A DNA stretch of 18,995 nt from QNBT01 sp964563335 (GTDB taxonomy: Bacteria; Planctomycetota; Phycisphaerae; Sedimentisphaerales; Anaerohalosphaeraceae). Each line of letters opens with the position of its first letter. Positions within the stretch are counted from its first letter, which is position 1. The DNA lies in contig CAZLWL010000044.1 in NCBI GenBank assembly GCA_964563335.1, positions 1 through 18,995 of the forward strand. Direction: 5' to 3'. Shown here one piece after another: positions 7,980 through 15,150 of the stretch. Both the position numbers and the translations under genes were made by a program. The notes below the pieces were generated by a model. That model saw nothing but the letters and a program-made list of their open reading frames with translations, searched no databases and was not told the DNA's origin.

Positions 7980-8089
7980 TTTTGTCTGCTTGGTGTGCTT
8001 GGCGATGAGCTTACTTTGATACGAGCATCACGTAAGCTAACGCCTGCGTCCACAGGCCAACAAGTTGGCCTATTTGTGAGCAGACAAAA
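7980..8089. repeat. Nested-hairpin element, three-way-junction-like
   Basis: An outer 11 bp inverted repeat (TTTTGTCTGCT at 7980-7990 with AGCAGACAAAA at 8079-8089) encloses two inner hairpins. These are AGCTTAC (8008-8014)/GTAAGCT (8032-8038), with a further TGAT/ATCA pair in its loop, and AGGCCAA (8054-8060)/TTGGCCT (8065-8071) with a CAAG tetraloop. It could be a folded mobile palindrome or a structured RNA. It lies within repeat-rich DNA (7895-8180) that also holds GACGCAGATTAACGCAG and CACGGATTAACACCG motifs. Confidence 0.55.
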
Positions 8090-8120
8090 GAAGTAAGAGA
8101 TTTGGGTCCCCGCTCCCTGC

Positions 8121-8152
8121 TCCCTGCCTTCGCAGGGACAAGCTTTGTTTTT
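8121..8152 (+). terminator. Possible intrinsic terminator
   Basis: TCCCTGC-CTTC-GCAGGGA forms a 7 bp stem with a tetraloop (8121-8138), followed after a few bases by TTTGTTTTT. It would end transcripts from the gene stopping at 7889, but it is about 230 bases downstream and the T-run is not adjacent. Confidence 0.35.
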
Positions 8153-8202
8153 AGACACGGATTAACACCGATTAACACTGTTTATAAGTGTCTGTCCCAA
8201 GA

Positions 8203-8400
8203 TTCGCAGTTCGGATTGTAGAGGAGGCATTCGCCTGAGAAGAGCGGAATCGACAGTAATCGCGTATCAGCAGACGTGAGTGAATGTGTTCGGCAGCCTT
8301 TGTACACACCGCCCGTCAAGTGATGGGAGTTGGGAGTACCCGAAGTCGGATTGCTAATTGGTTTGAGCTAACGTATATTTAGAGTGAGGTCATTACACAT
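8203..8400 (+). pseudogene. Decayed 3' end of a 16S rRNA gene
   Basis: The stretch follows the 16S rRNA 3' minor/major domain in order. CAGTTCGGATTG (8207-8218) corresponds to about E. coli 1295. Then come a degraded helix 42, CGGAATCGACAGTAATCGCG (consensus GGAATCGCTAGTAATCG), the universally conserved TTGTACACACCGCCCGTCA (8300-8318, intact, about E. coli 1390-1408) and GGGAGTACCCGAAGTCGG. Last is GAGTGAGGTCATTACA, a degraded form of GGGTGAAGTCGTAACA. An extra T sits before TTGTACAC, helix 42 has lost bases, most of helix 44 is unrecognisable and the anti-Shine-Dalgarno end is absent. There is no 5' or central 16S sequence upstream. It is therefore a truncated, non-functional remnant. The surviving bases look planctomycete-like. 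Confidence 0.85.
8372..8398 (+). repeat. Direct repeat flanking the helical-repeat gene, left copy
   Basis: TATATTTAGAGTGAGGTCA (8374-8392) matches TATATTTGGAGCGAGGTCA at 10287-10305 in 17 of 19 positions. Weaker similarity extends about 12 bases upstream. It is the last recognisable part of the 16S remnant. Confidence 0.65.
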
Positions 8401-8510
8401 GGTCAATATGAAAGTTTGTATTTCAAGGAAGACTCGGTATTCTATTGGAAATGAGGCTTAGCTATGTAGCCAAGTAGGTGTAAATGGAAAATCCTGAATA
8501 GGGAGGATTT

Positions 8511-10154
8511 ATGAAAAAGATTATTCAATTTATGGTATTGCTGGCTTCTTTGACTCTTGTCACTTTTTTTTCAGCGATTGCTAAAACCACACCTCAAACT
8601 AATGCAGCAATTGGTAATTTTGATTCGATATCCTGGTGGCTTGGGTATGCTGTACAGCAAGCCGACACTATAACTGACCCTGATTGCAAGGATGAGATTT
8701 GTGGCCATCTCGGCAGAGCCCAGGCATTAGCTGGAGATGTTGATGGTGCCAACACATCAGCTTCTGCGATTTTGAAATTAAATAAGCGTATATATGCTTA
8801 TACATTTGCAGCAAAGACTTTTTATAAACAAGGAAATGGATCTGGTTATAAAAAGAGCATAGAACAAGCAAGATCAGCGGCATTATCTGATATGAGCATT
8901 GCATCCCGGATTTTTATGAATTCAAATGTTGTCCGGACATATCTTGACTGCAATGACGTCAATGGAGCCACATCCTATGCTGAATCAATAACAGACCAGC
9001 GCCAGACGCAACGAGCTTATAAGAAAATAGCAGCTTACCTTTCCCGTAACAACGACATAGAAAATACTGATGCCATAGTCAATAACATTATCGAAGCATC
9101 AGGAAAAGATTCTGCCTTGGTGGAAATTGCCGAAACCTGTATAAGAGAAGGCAACCTGGTTGTTGCAGAGCGGATGGCTGCGCGGCTTACTCGTCCTGAA
9201 TTCAAAGACAGGGTTTACGAAAAATTAGGTGTTGCTTTTGCGGAAAAAGGCGACATAGAACAAGCACGAACTGTAGCGGAAACGATTAGCAACTCCAAAC
9301 ACAAGTCATCAGTCATTGCAGCTATTGCCAAATATCAGATTAATTCCGGCAACATCGATTTAGGGGAAAAAACGGCCCAAGAGGTTACCTATCGAGACCA
9401 CAAAATAGAGGTGTATACGCTAATAGCAGAAAAACAAGCAGACGCAGGAGAAATTGGCTCGGCTGTCGCAACAATTGAAACGATGGCAAAGATGATTGAT
9501 GATAATCCGATGTCTGCTGACAAAAGCAAGTTCGGGGAGTTTGATGACTCTTTTAAAAAAGGAATGGTGGAAACGGCATACCTTTGTGTCGCGAAGAATT
9601 TGGCTGAAAAAGGCGCCATGGAAGGTTACAACAAGTATATTAAAAAGGCAATAGCCGGTGTAAAGGAAATAAATGACGTGCCTATATGGAAAGGCGTAGT
9701 TTTTGTAAAAATTGTTGAGGCCCAACTTGAAGCAGGCGACATAGAAGGAGCAAAAAAAACCGTAAAAGAAATCAATGATGAACATAGTCTTTCGTGGGGA
9801 TTATACAATATAGTTAAAGCCCAACTTGAAAAAGATGATATTGTCGGAGCAATAGCAACCTACCGAGAGATTACGGATACTATGAACAAATCTTTTGCCT
9901 GCGGGCAAATTGCATCTGCATTTGTCAAAAAAGGTGAAATAGCAGAGGCCAAGAAAATTCTGCTCAACCTGGGAAATTCTTCAAGGGAATCTGAAGCATA
10001 TCGTGCGACAGCGAGTGTTTTTGTCGAAATGGGATACACCAAAGAACTTGCAAATTGGATTGATAAGATACCAACACCCCAGGCAAGAGTATGTGCGTGT
10101 CTTGGTGCTGTTGATGGCATTAGGAAAGCCGAGGGAAAGCGAACCATTATCTGA
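8511..10154 (+). CDS. Exported TPR-like helical-repeat protein
   Basis: A 547-residue protein of unknown role. A signal peptide (KK at the start, hydrophobic 5-20, likely cut after AIA at 22-24) sends it out of the cytoplasm. The rest is about 12 units of 32-36 residues in the pattern: Y..IA....-x-GDI..A...A..I.D...(K/R)S. Clear examples are the units with EKGDIEQARTVAETI, NSGNIDLGEKTAQEV, DAGEIGSAVATIETM, EAGDIEGAKKTVKEI and KKGEIAEAKKILLNL. This is a helix-turn-helix solenoid of the tetratricopeptide type, usually a protein-protein scaffold. The start is well defined: GGGAGG lies 5 bases before the ATG. It sits alone between two rRNA-like remnants and looks AT-richer than the hflX-ribBA block. 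The repeat class is read by eye; no catalytic motif is visible. Confidence 0.88.
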   Translation: MKKIIQFMVLLASLTLVTFFSAIAKTTPQTNAAIGNFDSISWWLGYAVQQADTITDPDCKDEICGHLGRAQALAGDVDGANTSASAILKLNKRIYAYTFAAKTFYKQGNGSGYKKSIEQARSAALSDMSIASRIFMNSNVVRTYLDCNDVNGATSYAESITDQRQTQRAYKKIAAYLSRNNDIENTDAIVNNIIEASGKDSALVEIAETCIREGNLVVAERMAARLTRPEFKDRVYEKLGVAFAEKGDIEQARTVAETISNSKHKSSVIAAIAKYQINSGNIDLGEKTAQEVTYRDHKIEVYTLIAEKQADAGEIGSAVATIETMAKMIDDNPMSADKSKFGEFDDSFKKGMVETAYLCVAKNLAEKGAMEGYNKYIKKAIAGVKEINDVPIWKGVVFVKIVEAQLEAGDIEGAKKTVKEINDEHSLSWGLYNIVKAQLEKDDIVGAIATYREITDTMNKSFACGQIASAFVKKGEIAEAKKILLNLGNSSRESEAYRATASVFVEMGYTKELANWIDKIPTPQARVCACLGAVDGIRKAEGKRTII

Positions 10155-10284
10155 CAACAAAGTAAAATAATATTAATCTTTCCGAGTGGTATTATCCCGA
10201 TTTGCATAGGACGTAAAGTCTTTTAATAAATTTAATTCTGATGAGTTTTTTATAGTTAAGTTGGTGTGTAGGTGTTTGGTCTGA

Positions 10285-10311
10285 CTTATATTTGGAGCGA
10301 GGTCAAGTAAC
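10285..10311 (+). repeat. Direct repeat flanking the helical-repeat gene, right copy
   Basis: TATATTTGGAGCGAGGTCA (10287-10305) followed by AGTAACGGATA resembles both the left copy at 8374 and the 16S terminal motif TGGGGTGAAGTCGTAACAAGG. The upstream 16S parts, such as TTGTACACACC, are not present here. Confidence 0.6.
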
Positions 10312-10424
10312 GGATATTAAATACGATGACCACTGTTTCTGCCCATAACAAATCGATTCCACAATTTTTTCAAAAATATTTTGTTTTTTTCTGACACACG
10401 GGGGCATTGTATAGCGTGGAAGGC

Positions 10425-10459
10425 AGAGGACAGAAGACAGAGGACGGAAGACAGAAGAA
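10425..10459 (+). repeat. Degenerate heptamer tandem repeat (GACAGAR)
   Basis: About five units of GACAGAA, GACAGAG or GACGGAA form an almost pure purine tract on the plus strand. No coding frame uses it. Confidence 0.7.
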
Positions 10460-10510
10460 ATAGAAGAACATCCCTTCGGCTACGCGACGCTTCGCTCAGG
10501 AGGTGACAAT

Positions 10511-10538
10511 TTTATATTGTATATTTTATATTGTATAT
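10511..10538 (+). repeat. Perfect 14-base tandem duplication
   Basis: TTTATATTGTATAT occurs twice head to tail with no mismatch, followed by TT. It is extremely AT-rich and could vary in copy number or act as an easily melted region. Confidence 0.85.
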
Positions 10539-10584
10539 TTGGAGGAATCCCGGCAAGTGTGGGATGAGAGGAATAGAAGCGGCA

Positions 10585-10797
10585 TTACTGCGGGTCAGGT
10601 TCGTGTGGTTTTCGGCCGTACACTTTTTCGTATGCCCTACAAAAGGGACATAGGCGTGATTCGATTTTTTTCACGAACCAGAAGGCCAAGCCCTTCTGTT
10701 TGCTGCGGGCGCGTTTGCATACCAGACATTCGGCGCACCTCTGTGCCATCCACTTGTCTTTTTTTGTGATTTCTTCAGTTTTCATAACCGTACTCAT
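10585..10797 (-). CDS. Small four-cysteine zinc-ribbon-like protein
   Basis: A 70-residue, basic protein of unknown function. Cysteines are arranged CAECLVC (21-27) and CPFC (50-53), so CxxC-22-CxxC would hold one zinc ion. The middle (KQKGLAFWFVKKIES) is basic and aromatic. The composition and ending (RAYEKVYGRKPHEP) look like a genuine conserved protein. The start is uncertain. The frame stays open to 10917, but that part lies in a dispersed repeat (10879-10923) and in low-complexity arginine codons. ATG at 10797 or 10785 (MKTEE...) is therefore more likely; neither has a strong ribosome site. It is the last gene of the minus-strand block, about 135 bases after hflX. Confidence 0.6.
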   Translation of the reverse strand: MSTVMKTEEITKKDKWMAQRCAECLVCKRARSKQKGLAFWFVKKIESRLCPFCRAYEKVYGRKPHEPDPQ

Positions 10798-10878
10798 CTG
10801 ATGCTGGTGAATGTTTGTAAGAGACCCCCGGCGGCGGCGCCGAGGTGTCCCCGATATATCCCCGATGTATCGGGACAT

Positions 10879-10923
10879 GCGGGACACGCGGGGGCTAAAT
10901 ATATATGTGGTATGCAAGGCATA
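10879..10923 (-). repeat. Dispersed 43-45 base repeat, copy B (opposite orientation to copy A)
   Basis: The reverse complement matches 1228-1270 at about 41 of 45 positions. Here the small inverted repeat is longer: GGTATGC-CTT-GCATACC. It is followed on the plus-strand left side by CGGGACATGCGGGACACG and a CCCGAT/ATCGGG hairpin (10861-10874). It lies 11 bases past the hflX stop and might take part in transcript ending. Confidence 0.8.
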
Positions 10924-10933
10924 CCCTGAGAAA

Positions 10934-12250
10934 TCAACTCTCGATAACCTGTAGGTCCTTCGGTCTGAGTTTTTTTAATAGGGGCAACTGATTTTTACCG
11001 AGTCTGGCCTTTATTGTTACGCTGCTGTCGAGATACTCACGTTCCAAAATCGCTGCGTTTGCCTGGAGGAAACTTTGCACCCTGCCGTTGCCGGCACTGC
11101 AGCTTACACGCACGGTAACATCGGCGCCTCTTAGTTTTGCAAGCACCACGCCGGCCAACTTATCCAGGTTCAGACCCGTCTTGGCTGAGATGCATATCGC
11201 TTGGGGATACACCGTCTGCAAAGACTCAAGGAGACCGGCTTTTTCGAGGACGTCCACCTTATTCAGGACCATGAGCTTCTCTTTACCCCCGCACTCGATC
11301 TCGTCTAACACCGTGTACACGCTCGTAATTTGTTCAAAGGCTTCCGCGTTCGAGGCATCCACTACGTGCAATAGCAGGTCCGCGTTCACCGCTTCTTCAA
11401 GCGTCGCCTTAAACGATGCGACCAACTGGTGCGGCAAATGTTTCACAAATCCAACCGTATCGCTAAGCAGCACCTCCAGGTTACCTTCCAGGGTCCACTT
11501 CCGCGTTCGCGTGTCTAACGTGGCGAACAGCTTATCTTCTACAAACACACCCGCCCCGGTCAGCGCATTCATAAGCGTGCTTTTGCCGGCGTTGGTATAT
11601 CCGACAAGACAGATTTTGTAATGTCCCGCGCGGCCGGAAATCTCACGAAGCTTCCGCTTATCAATACCAGCTAATTGCCGCTTCAGTTCCGTAATGCGCT
11701 TTCCAACGAGCCGGCGGTCGATCTCCAACTGCTTCTCGCCGGTTCCTCTTGTTCCGATGCCCCCTACTGCACCTGCGGCCGTGCCGGCGGCGCCTGCCAA
11801 CGTATCAAGGTGCGACCACATTCGCGTAAGCCGGGGATAAGTATATTCCAACTGCGCCAGATCGACCTGGAGCTTCGCCTGCCGAGTCTTCGCCCTCGTC
11901 GCAAAGATATCCAGAATCAACTCGCTGCGGTCCAGCACCTTCGTTTGAACTATCTTTTCAAGCTCGCGAATCTGTGCCGGCGAAAGGTCGTTATCGAATA
12001 TCACTACATTGGCGCGATACTCCTTGACCCTCTCGGCGAGCATCTCGGCCTTGCCTTTACCGATGTAAGTTGCAGGATGAATGCGGGAAACTTTTTGCTG
12101 GAATCTATCGACAATCACCGCCCCCGCCGTCCGCGCTAAAGCCGTAAGTTCCACCAAGTTGTCGCTATGGTTTTTCCGGCCTCGAACAGCCGCCCCCACG
12201 AGCACTGCTCGCTCTTTTCGCACCTGTAACTGCTCTCTGACCTTCTCCAA
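10934..12250 (-). CDS. hflX: GTPase HflX
   Basis: A 438-residue GTPase that binds the large ribosomal subunit and, in studied bacteria, splits stalled ribosomes under stress. The N-terminal HflX domain is present (RIHPATYIGKGKAE near 56-69, FDNDLSPAQ near 85-93), then the glycine-rich linker with GTRGTGEKQLEIDRR (166-180). The GTPase domain has G1 GYTNAGKS (217-224), G3 DTVG (264-267), G4 NKVD (330-333) and G5 SAK (355-357). The length is normal for the family. The start is TTG at 12250: an in-frame TAA lies directly before it, a GGAGG ribosome site lies 11 bases upstream, and the next ATG would remove the N-terminal domain. A near-consensus promoter at 12317-12345 serves it. Confidence 0.97.
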   Translation of the reverse strand: MEKVREQLQVRKERAVLVGAAVRGRKNHSDNLVELTALARTAGAVIVDRFQQKVSRIHPATYIGKGKAEMLAERVKEYRANVVIFDNDLSPAQIRELEKIVQTKVLDRSELILDIFATRAKTRQAKLQVDLAQLEYTYPRLTRMWSHLDTLAGAAGTAAGAVGGIGTRGTGEKQLEIDRRLVGKRITELKRQLAGIDKRKLREISGRAGHYKICLVGYTNAGKSTLMNALTGAGVFVEDKLFATLDTRTRKWTLEGNLEVLLSDTVGFVKHLPHQLVASFKATLEEAVNADLLLHVVDASNAEAFEQITSVYTVLDEIECGGKEKLMVLNKVDVLEKAGLLESLQTVYPQAICISAKTGLNLDKLAGVVLAKLRGADVTVRVSCSAGNGRVQSFLQANAAILEREYLDSSVTIKARLGKNQLPLLKKLRPKDLQVIES

Positions 12251-12316
12251 TTAGGTCGAAACCTCCGAAAATTACCAGCCCGACACACAGCACACAAATG
12301 CCGTATATTTCATTTC

Positions 12317-12345
12317 ATTATACCAAATCAGCCGAACTTTTTCAA
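12317..12345 (-). promoter_or_regulatory. Promoter of hflX (sigma-70-like)
   Basis: TTGAAA (-35, 5 of 6), a 17-base spacer and TATAAT (-10, 6 of 6) on the minus strand, ending about 66 bases before the TTG start. This is the strongest promoter match in the window. Confidence 0.75.
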
Positions 12346-12451
12346 GTTCTTTCGCACGCCCTGCAACCTGTTTTTGAAAGGGTTGTTTCTGTAAGCATAG
12401 AAATTGCAATTAGTTATAGCAATCACACATTCTGGGTTAATACCGATGATA

Positions 12452-12476
12452 TATAAAAAAGGTTCCTGACCCCTTT
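12452..12476 (-). terminator. Possible terminator / AAAGGGGTCAGGAACC element
   Basis: Fifteen bases past the glycosyltransferase stop the minus strand reads AAAGG-GGTCAGGAA-CCTTT followed by TTTATATA. The 5 bp stem plus T-run could end transcription. The sequence GGGGTCAGGAACC is one I recall as a frequent intergenic motif in environmental genomes, so it may be a dispersed repeat rather than a dedicated terminator. Confidence 0.35.
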
Positions 12477-12490
12477 AATCGGCTCAAAAG

Positions 12491-14128
12491 TCAGTCTTCG
12501 AGCAGCTGGGCCTCTATGACCACCCTGTCAGCCGGAAGCGGGCAGTTAATCACGACCTGCGAATTTGAATCGCTAAAAGGTGCCCAATTCAGACTGACCG
12601 CGCCCTTCGGCCGTTCCTCTTCTCGACAGATAAGCAAATCATACTTTCCCTGTCGCACAATGTTGAATTTGTAGTCAAACTGCCTGTAATAAAGAAACCC
12701 CATATAAAATAATTTCATCTTTTCCGAGAAAGCGATATTCCAGGTCTTCTCCGGGTCTATCGCCTTCAACTTGCGAAGAACCGGCCCCGAAAGAGTCGAA
12801 CCGCCCATCCGGTAAGGTGAAGGCAGATTCCGCAGTGTCACCAACAACACGATTGTTATAACGGCGGCGTGCACAACCCACCCTGTCGTTTTCTTGCGCA
12901 CTCCACATACAAGTCTATCGAGAATTATCAGACCGGAAGTTAGTACCATCGGAATCAGAAATATCTGGCTGCGCACCCGACGCGGAAGACCAGGGCTTCG
13001 GTGCAGAATAACACTGTAAACAAACAGAATAATTACCACAACACCCGTTACGACTAATATGAAGCTTCTGCCACTATCCAGTTTCAGATACTCCCGCCAC
13101 AGGCCTGCTTTAATCGCCTTGCGGAATTTATATATGCCAAATACAATCCCAACTGCAAGCAGCCCGATAGCGGCCCAGAAGATAATCATCCCGATACTAT
13201 CGCTTGGCCCGAATACTTTCCTCACTAATAAGTTGTGAAGGTAATCCACAAGAGAGTGCCACCCTTTCCACCCCTTGTTGATCTTGACCATCGCCCTGCC
13301 GCCGAGAATATTTTTGTAAATCCGGCGATAAAGAAGGAACACTGAAACACAGGTGAGCGCAGAAATAGATGCAAGATTCAGGATAACAGGCTTCAGCCTG
13401 TTCGACACATCGCGGAAAATTTTAGGCGCATAAAGCAGGATAAACACTGCGTTAAAACCGGCCAACGTGATCATGCTCGACATCATCGACCCGAAAGCCA
13501 GAAAGTTCATCAGCGAGATTACCAGCGCGGGAATCGGCCACCAGCGCAGCGGCATCTTATGTTCCAAAAGCCACAGCACAAATGCAATTTCGGCGTAAAT
13601 CCCCGCCAGCCCAAACGCATACCCTCTTGCCAGATACGAATAATCAAAAACAAACGGAACAAGCGAAACCAACGCCAAAGACGCCACCCTCATCGCACCT
13701 GAATGAATCGTTTTATAAATGATGTACGCCAGCGCCAGCGAAAACACTACGCCTGCTAAAAGAGAAGGTATTCTGATGAAGTGCTCATAGAAGCTGAAAT
13801 ACTTCTGAGCGTAATGAATGAATATCGAATTTAACACGTGATTGTTGGTGCTGCTGGCATCAGCCGGGTCGAAGCTCGTTAAAGCCGTGTGAACACTGTC
13901 GCAGTAACGCTGGAAAGTCAATGATTCATCGTAACTGATTCCCGCCCGGTCGGCCTTGTATATTTTCAGCCCGATGGTAGATAACAGAACTACAAAGAAC
14001 AGAACGAAAAATACTTTTCGCCCCGGCCCCAATGAACCGTCACCGCCAACGTGCTCTTTATCTGAAATCCTCGAAGTTTGAATGGCTTTGTATATTGACA
14101 ATTTATCCTGCGATCTCTTCCACCTCAA
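12491..14128 (-). CDS. GT39-like integral membrane glycosyltransferase
   Basis: A 545-residue polytopic protein with about ten hydrophobic segments between residues 38 and 450 and a soluble C-terminal end. After the first membrane helix comes SYDESL (Y66, D67, E68). An acidic pair in the first outer loop is the catalytic feature of the PMT/ArnT (GT39, GT-C fold) families, which move sugars from polyprenyl-phosphate carriers to proteins or lipids. The acceptor cannot be told. No ATG fits the start. TTG at 14128 overlaps the upstream lipoprotein gene by 26 bases. TTG at 14101, directly after the upstream stop and preceded by AGGA, is an equal candidate giving 536 residues. Coupled translation with the lipoprotein gene is likely either way. 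Confidence 0.82.
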   Translation of the reverse strand: MRWKRSQDKLSIYKAIQTSRISDKEHVGGDGSLGPGRKVFFVLFFVVLLSTIGLKIYKADRAGISYDESLTFQRYCDSVHTALTSFDPADASSTNNHVLNSIFIHYAQKYFSFYEHFIRIPSLLAGVVFSLALAYIIYKTIHSGAMRVASLALVSLVPFVFDYSYLARGYAFGLAGIYAEIAFVLWLLEHKMPLRWWPIPALVISLMNFLAFGSMMSSMITLAGFNAVFILLYAPKIFRDVSNRLKPVILNLASISALTCVSVFLLYRRIYKNILGGRAMVKINKGWKGWHSLVDYLHNLLVRKVFGPSDSIGMIIFWAAIGLLAVGIVFGIYKFRKAIKAGLWREYLKLDSGRSFILVVTGVVVIILFVYSVILHRSPGLPRRVRSQIFLIPMVLTSGLIILDRLVCGVRKKTTGWVVHAAVITIVLLVTLRNLPSPYRMGGSTLSGPVLRKLKAIDPEKTWNIAFSEKMKLFYMGFLYYRQFDYKFNIVRQGKYDLLICREEERPKGAVSLNWAPFSDSNSQVVINCPLPADRVVIEAQLLED

Positions 14129-14588
14129 TTTCTATCTCGATTTCCTCATTCTCGCCCGCGCACTCGCCCCGTTCATTAATTGCTTTGAGAATTGTCATCT
14201 TGCTGCTTTCTGAAGACAGACTGTTCAAACGCCGCACAATTGCAAGCTTGGCAGCGCAACTGAAACTCGGATTATTTATCAGTGTAAGCAGCACATCTTC
14301 GGCGTCCGATTCGGAGTACAGGCTGCTAAACACCGGCTTGACCAGGTACACCTGAGCTTCTGATCGCAGCGGCTCGCGCCCGGCTATCGTCTTAAACCCT
14401 TCGTACTTACCCGAGTCCGAATGCAGCTTGCTTACCGCATCAATCTCGGCGATCGTCGCTGCAAGTTCCGTATCCTCAACAAACCAGCCCTCCGTTAGAT
14501 CGTTGTATCCCGCACCGATATCCTCCAGGCAGCCCCCTAACATCAATACCGCTAAACAAATCCACGCAAACAGAATAATCGCTCGCAT
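14103..14588 (-). CDS. Lipoprotein of unknown function
   Basis: A 161-residue protein with a lipoprotein signal: hydrophobic residues 4-16 and lipobox LGGC with the acylated Cys at 20. Aspartate does not follow the Cys (LED comes next, Asp at +3), so the location is probably the outer membrane or periplasmic face. The mature part is mostly helical and the tail is very acidic (alternating E and I near 149-157). No known domain is recognised. ATG at 14588 has a good AAGGAAAG ribosome site. It lies 27 bases after the ferritin-like gene and overlaps the glycosyltransferase start, so it belongs to the same transcript. Confidence 0.8.
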   Translation of the reverse strand: MRAIILFAWICLAVLMLGGCLEDIGAGYNDLTEGWFVEDTELAATIAEIDAVSKLHSDSGKYEGFKTIAGREPLRSEAQVYLVKPVFSSLYSESDAEDVLLTLINNPSFSCAAKLAIVRRLNSLSSESSKMTILKAINERGECAGENEEIEIEIEVEEIAG

Positions 14589-14615
14589 TTGTCTTTCCTT
14601 TCCGTCGTAATCGCA

Positions 14616-15068
14616 TCACTCGTTCTTTATCAGCATCTCATACTCAATCTCAAGCCTGGCCTTGTGCTTGGCTTCTTCCTCCGCCAGCGACAAAAGCATC
14701 TCGCGTTGCTGGTCATCTTCAGCCGTTACCATCCAGTCTGCATAAAGCCTGAAAGAGGCCCTTTCCTTATCTATCCCTATTGCAAGAGCATTTTTGTAAT
14801 CCATATGCAGAACTGCCGCGACATCTGCCGCACCATCGGCCTCGAATCTGTTCACATCTTTTTCTGGAGCCAGCACCTTACCTGTCTTCATCACTTCAAG
14901 CTCCAGCTTTGCCTTGTGCTCCAGTTCGTCTTGCGCAAGAATCTCAAAGACCTCTCGCATTTCGGGATCAGCCATCCGCTCCGCCAACGCAACATAAAAC
15001 CTGTTGGCTTGCGCTTCTCTGTCAATCGCGAACTTCAAAATGTCGTAGTCTGACTCAAATCCTTCCAT
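14616..15068 (-). CDS. Ferritin-like diiron protein (rubrerythrin-type domain), copy 1
   Basis: A 150-residue four-helix-bundle protein. The six iron ligands of a rubrerythrin-type site are visible. Helix 1 has the E of DREAQANRFY, helix 2 has ELEH (ExxH), helix 3 has the E of DKERASFRLY, and helix 4 has EAKH (ExxH). There is no C-terminal rubredoxin domain, so it resembles the erythrin/ferritin-like subgroup. Likely roles are peroxide reduction or iron handling; the substrate cannot be read from the sequence. ATG at 15068 is chosen over the in-frame TTG at 15086 because AGGGGCGG stands just before the ATG. The neighbouring gene is a clear paralogue in tandem. Confidence 0.88.
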   Translation of the reverse strand: MEGFESDYDILKFAIDREAQANRFYVALAERMADPEMREVFEILAQDELEHKAKLELEVMKTGKVLAPEKDVNRFEADGAADVAAVLHMDYKNALAIGIDKERASFRLYADWMVTAEDDQQREMLLSLAEEEAKHKARLEIEYEMLIKNE

Positions 15069-15150
15069 CGTTTGCCGCCCCTGCAAATACCCGTTTCAAC
15101 ATTCTTAAGACAAACCCATTGGACTGCCGAAGCATCCAAAGCATTGCACC

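Larger units (their letters stand above)
10155..10584. other. Gene-free stretch with an rRNA-like end and simple repeats
   Basis: AT-rich sequence follows the helical-repeat gene, then the right direct repeat (10285-10311), a purine heptamer tract (10425-10459), a CTACGCGACGCTTCGCTCAGG repeat fragment (about 10480-10500) and a 14-base tandem (10511-10538). No gene and no good terminator were seen. Confidence 0.6.

Noticed and set aside
7898..8158. Minus-strand ORF of 86 codons
   Set aside because: It runs through the structured repeat element and simple intergenic repeats; its translation has no protein-like pattern.
8203..8400. Functional 16S rRNA gene
   Set aside because: Only about 200 bases are recognisable, with indels in conserved helices and no anti-Shine-Dalgarno end; no 5' part precedes it.
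10585..10917. Longer 110-codon version of the small zinc-ribbon gene
   Set aside because: The extra N-terminus is encoded by a dispersed repeat found elsewhere and by a run of arginine codons; a start at 10797 or 10785 is more credible.
14101..14355. Plus-strand ORF opposite the glycosyltransferase and lipoprotein genes
   Set aside because: It is antisense to a gene with a clear lipobox and to a polytopic membrane protein, and its serine/isoleucine-rich translation is the mirror of acidic codons.
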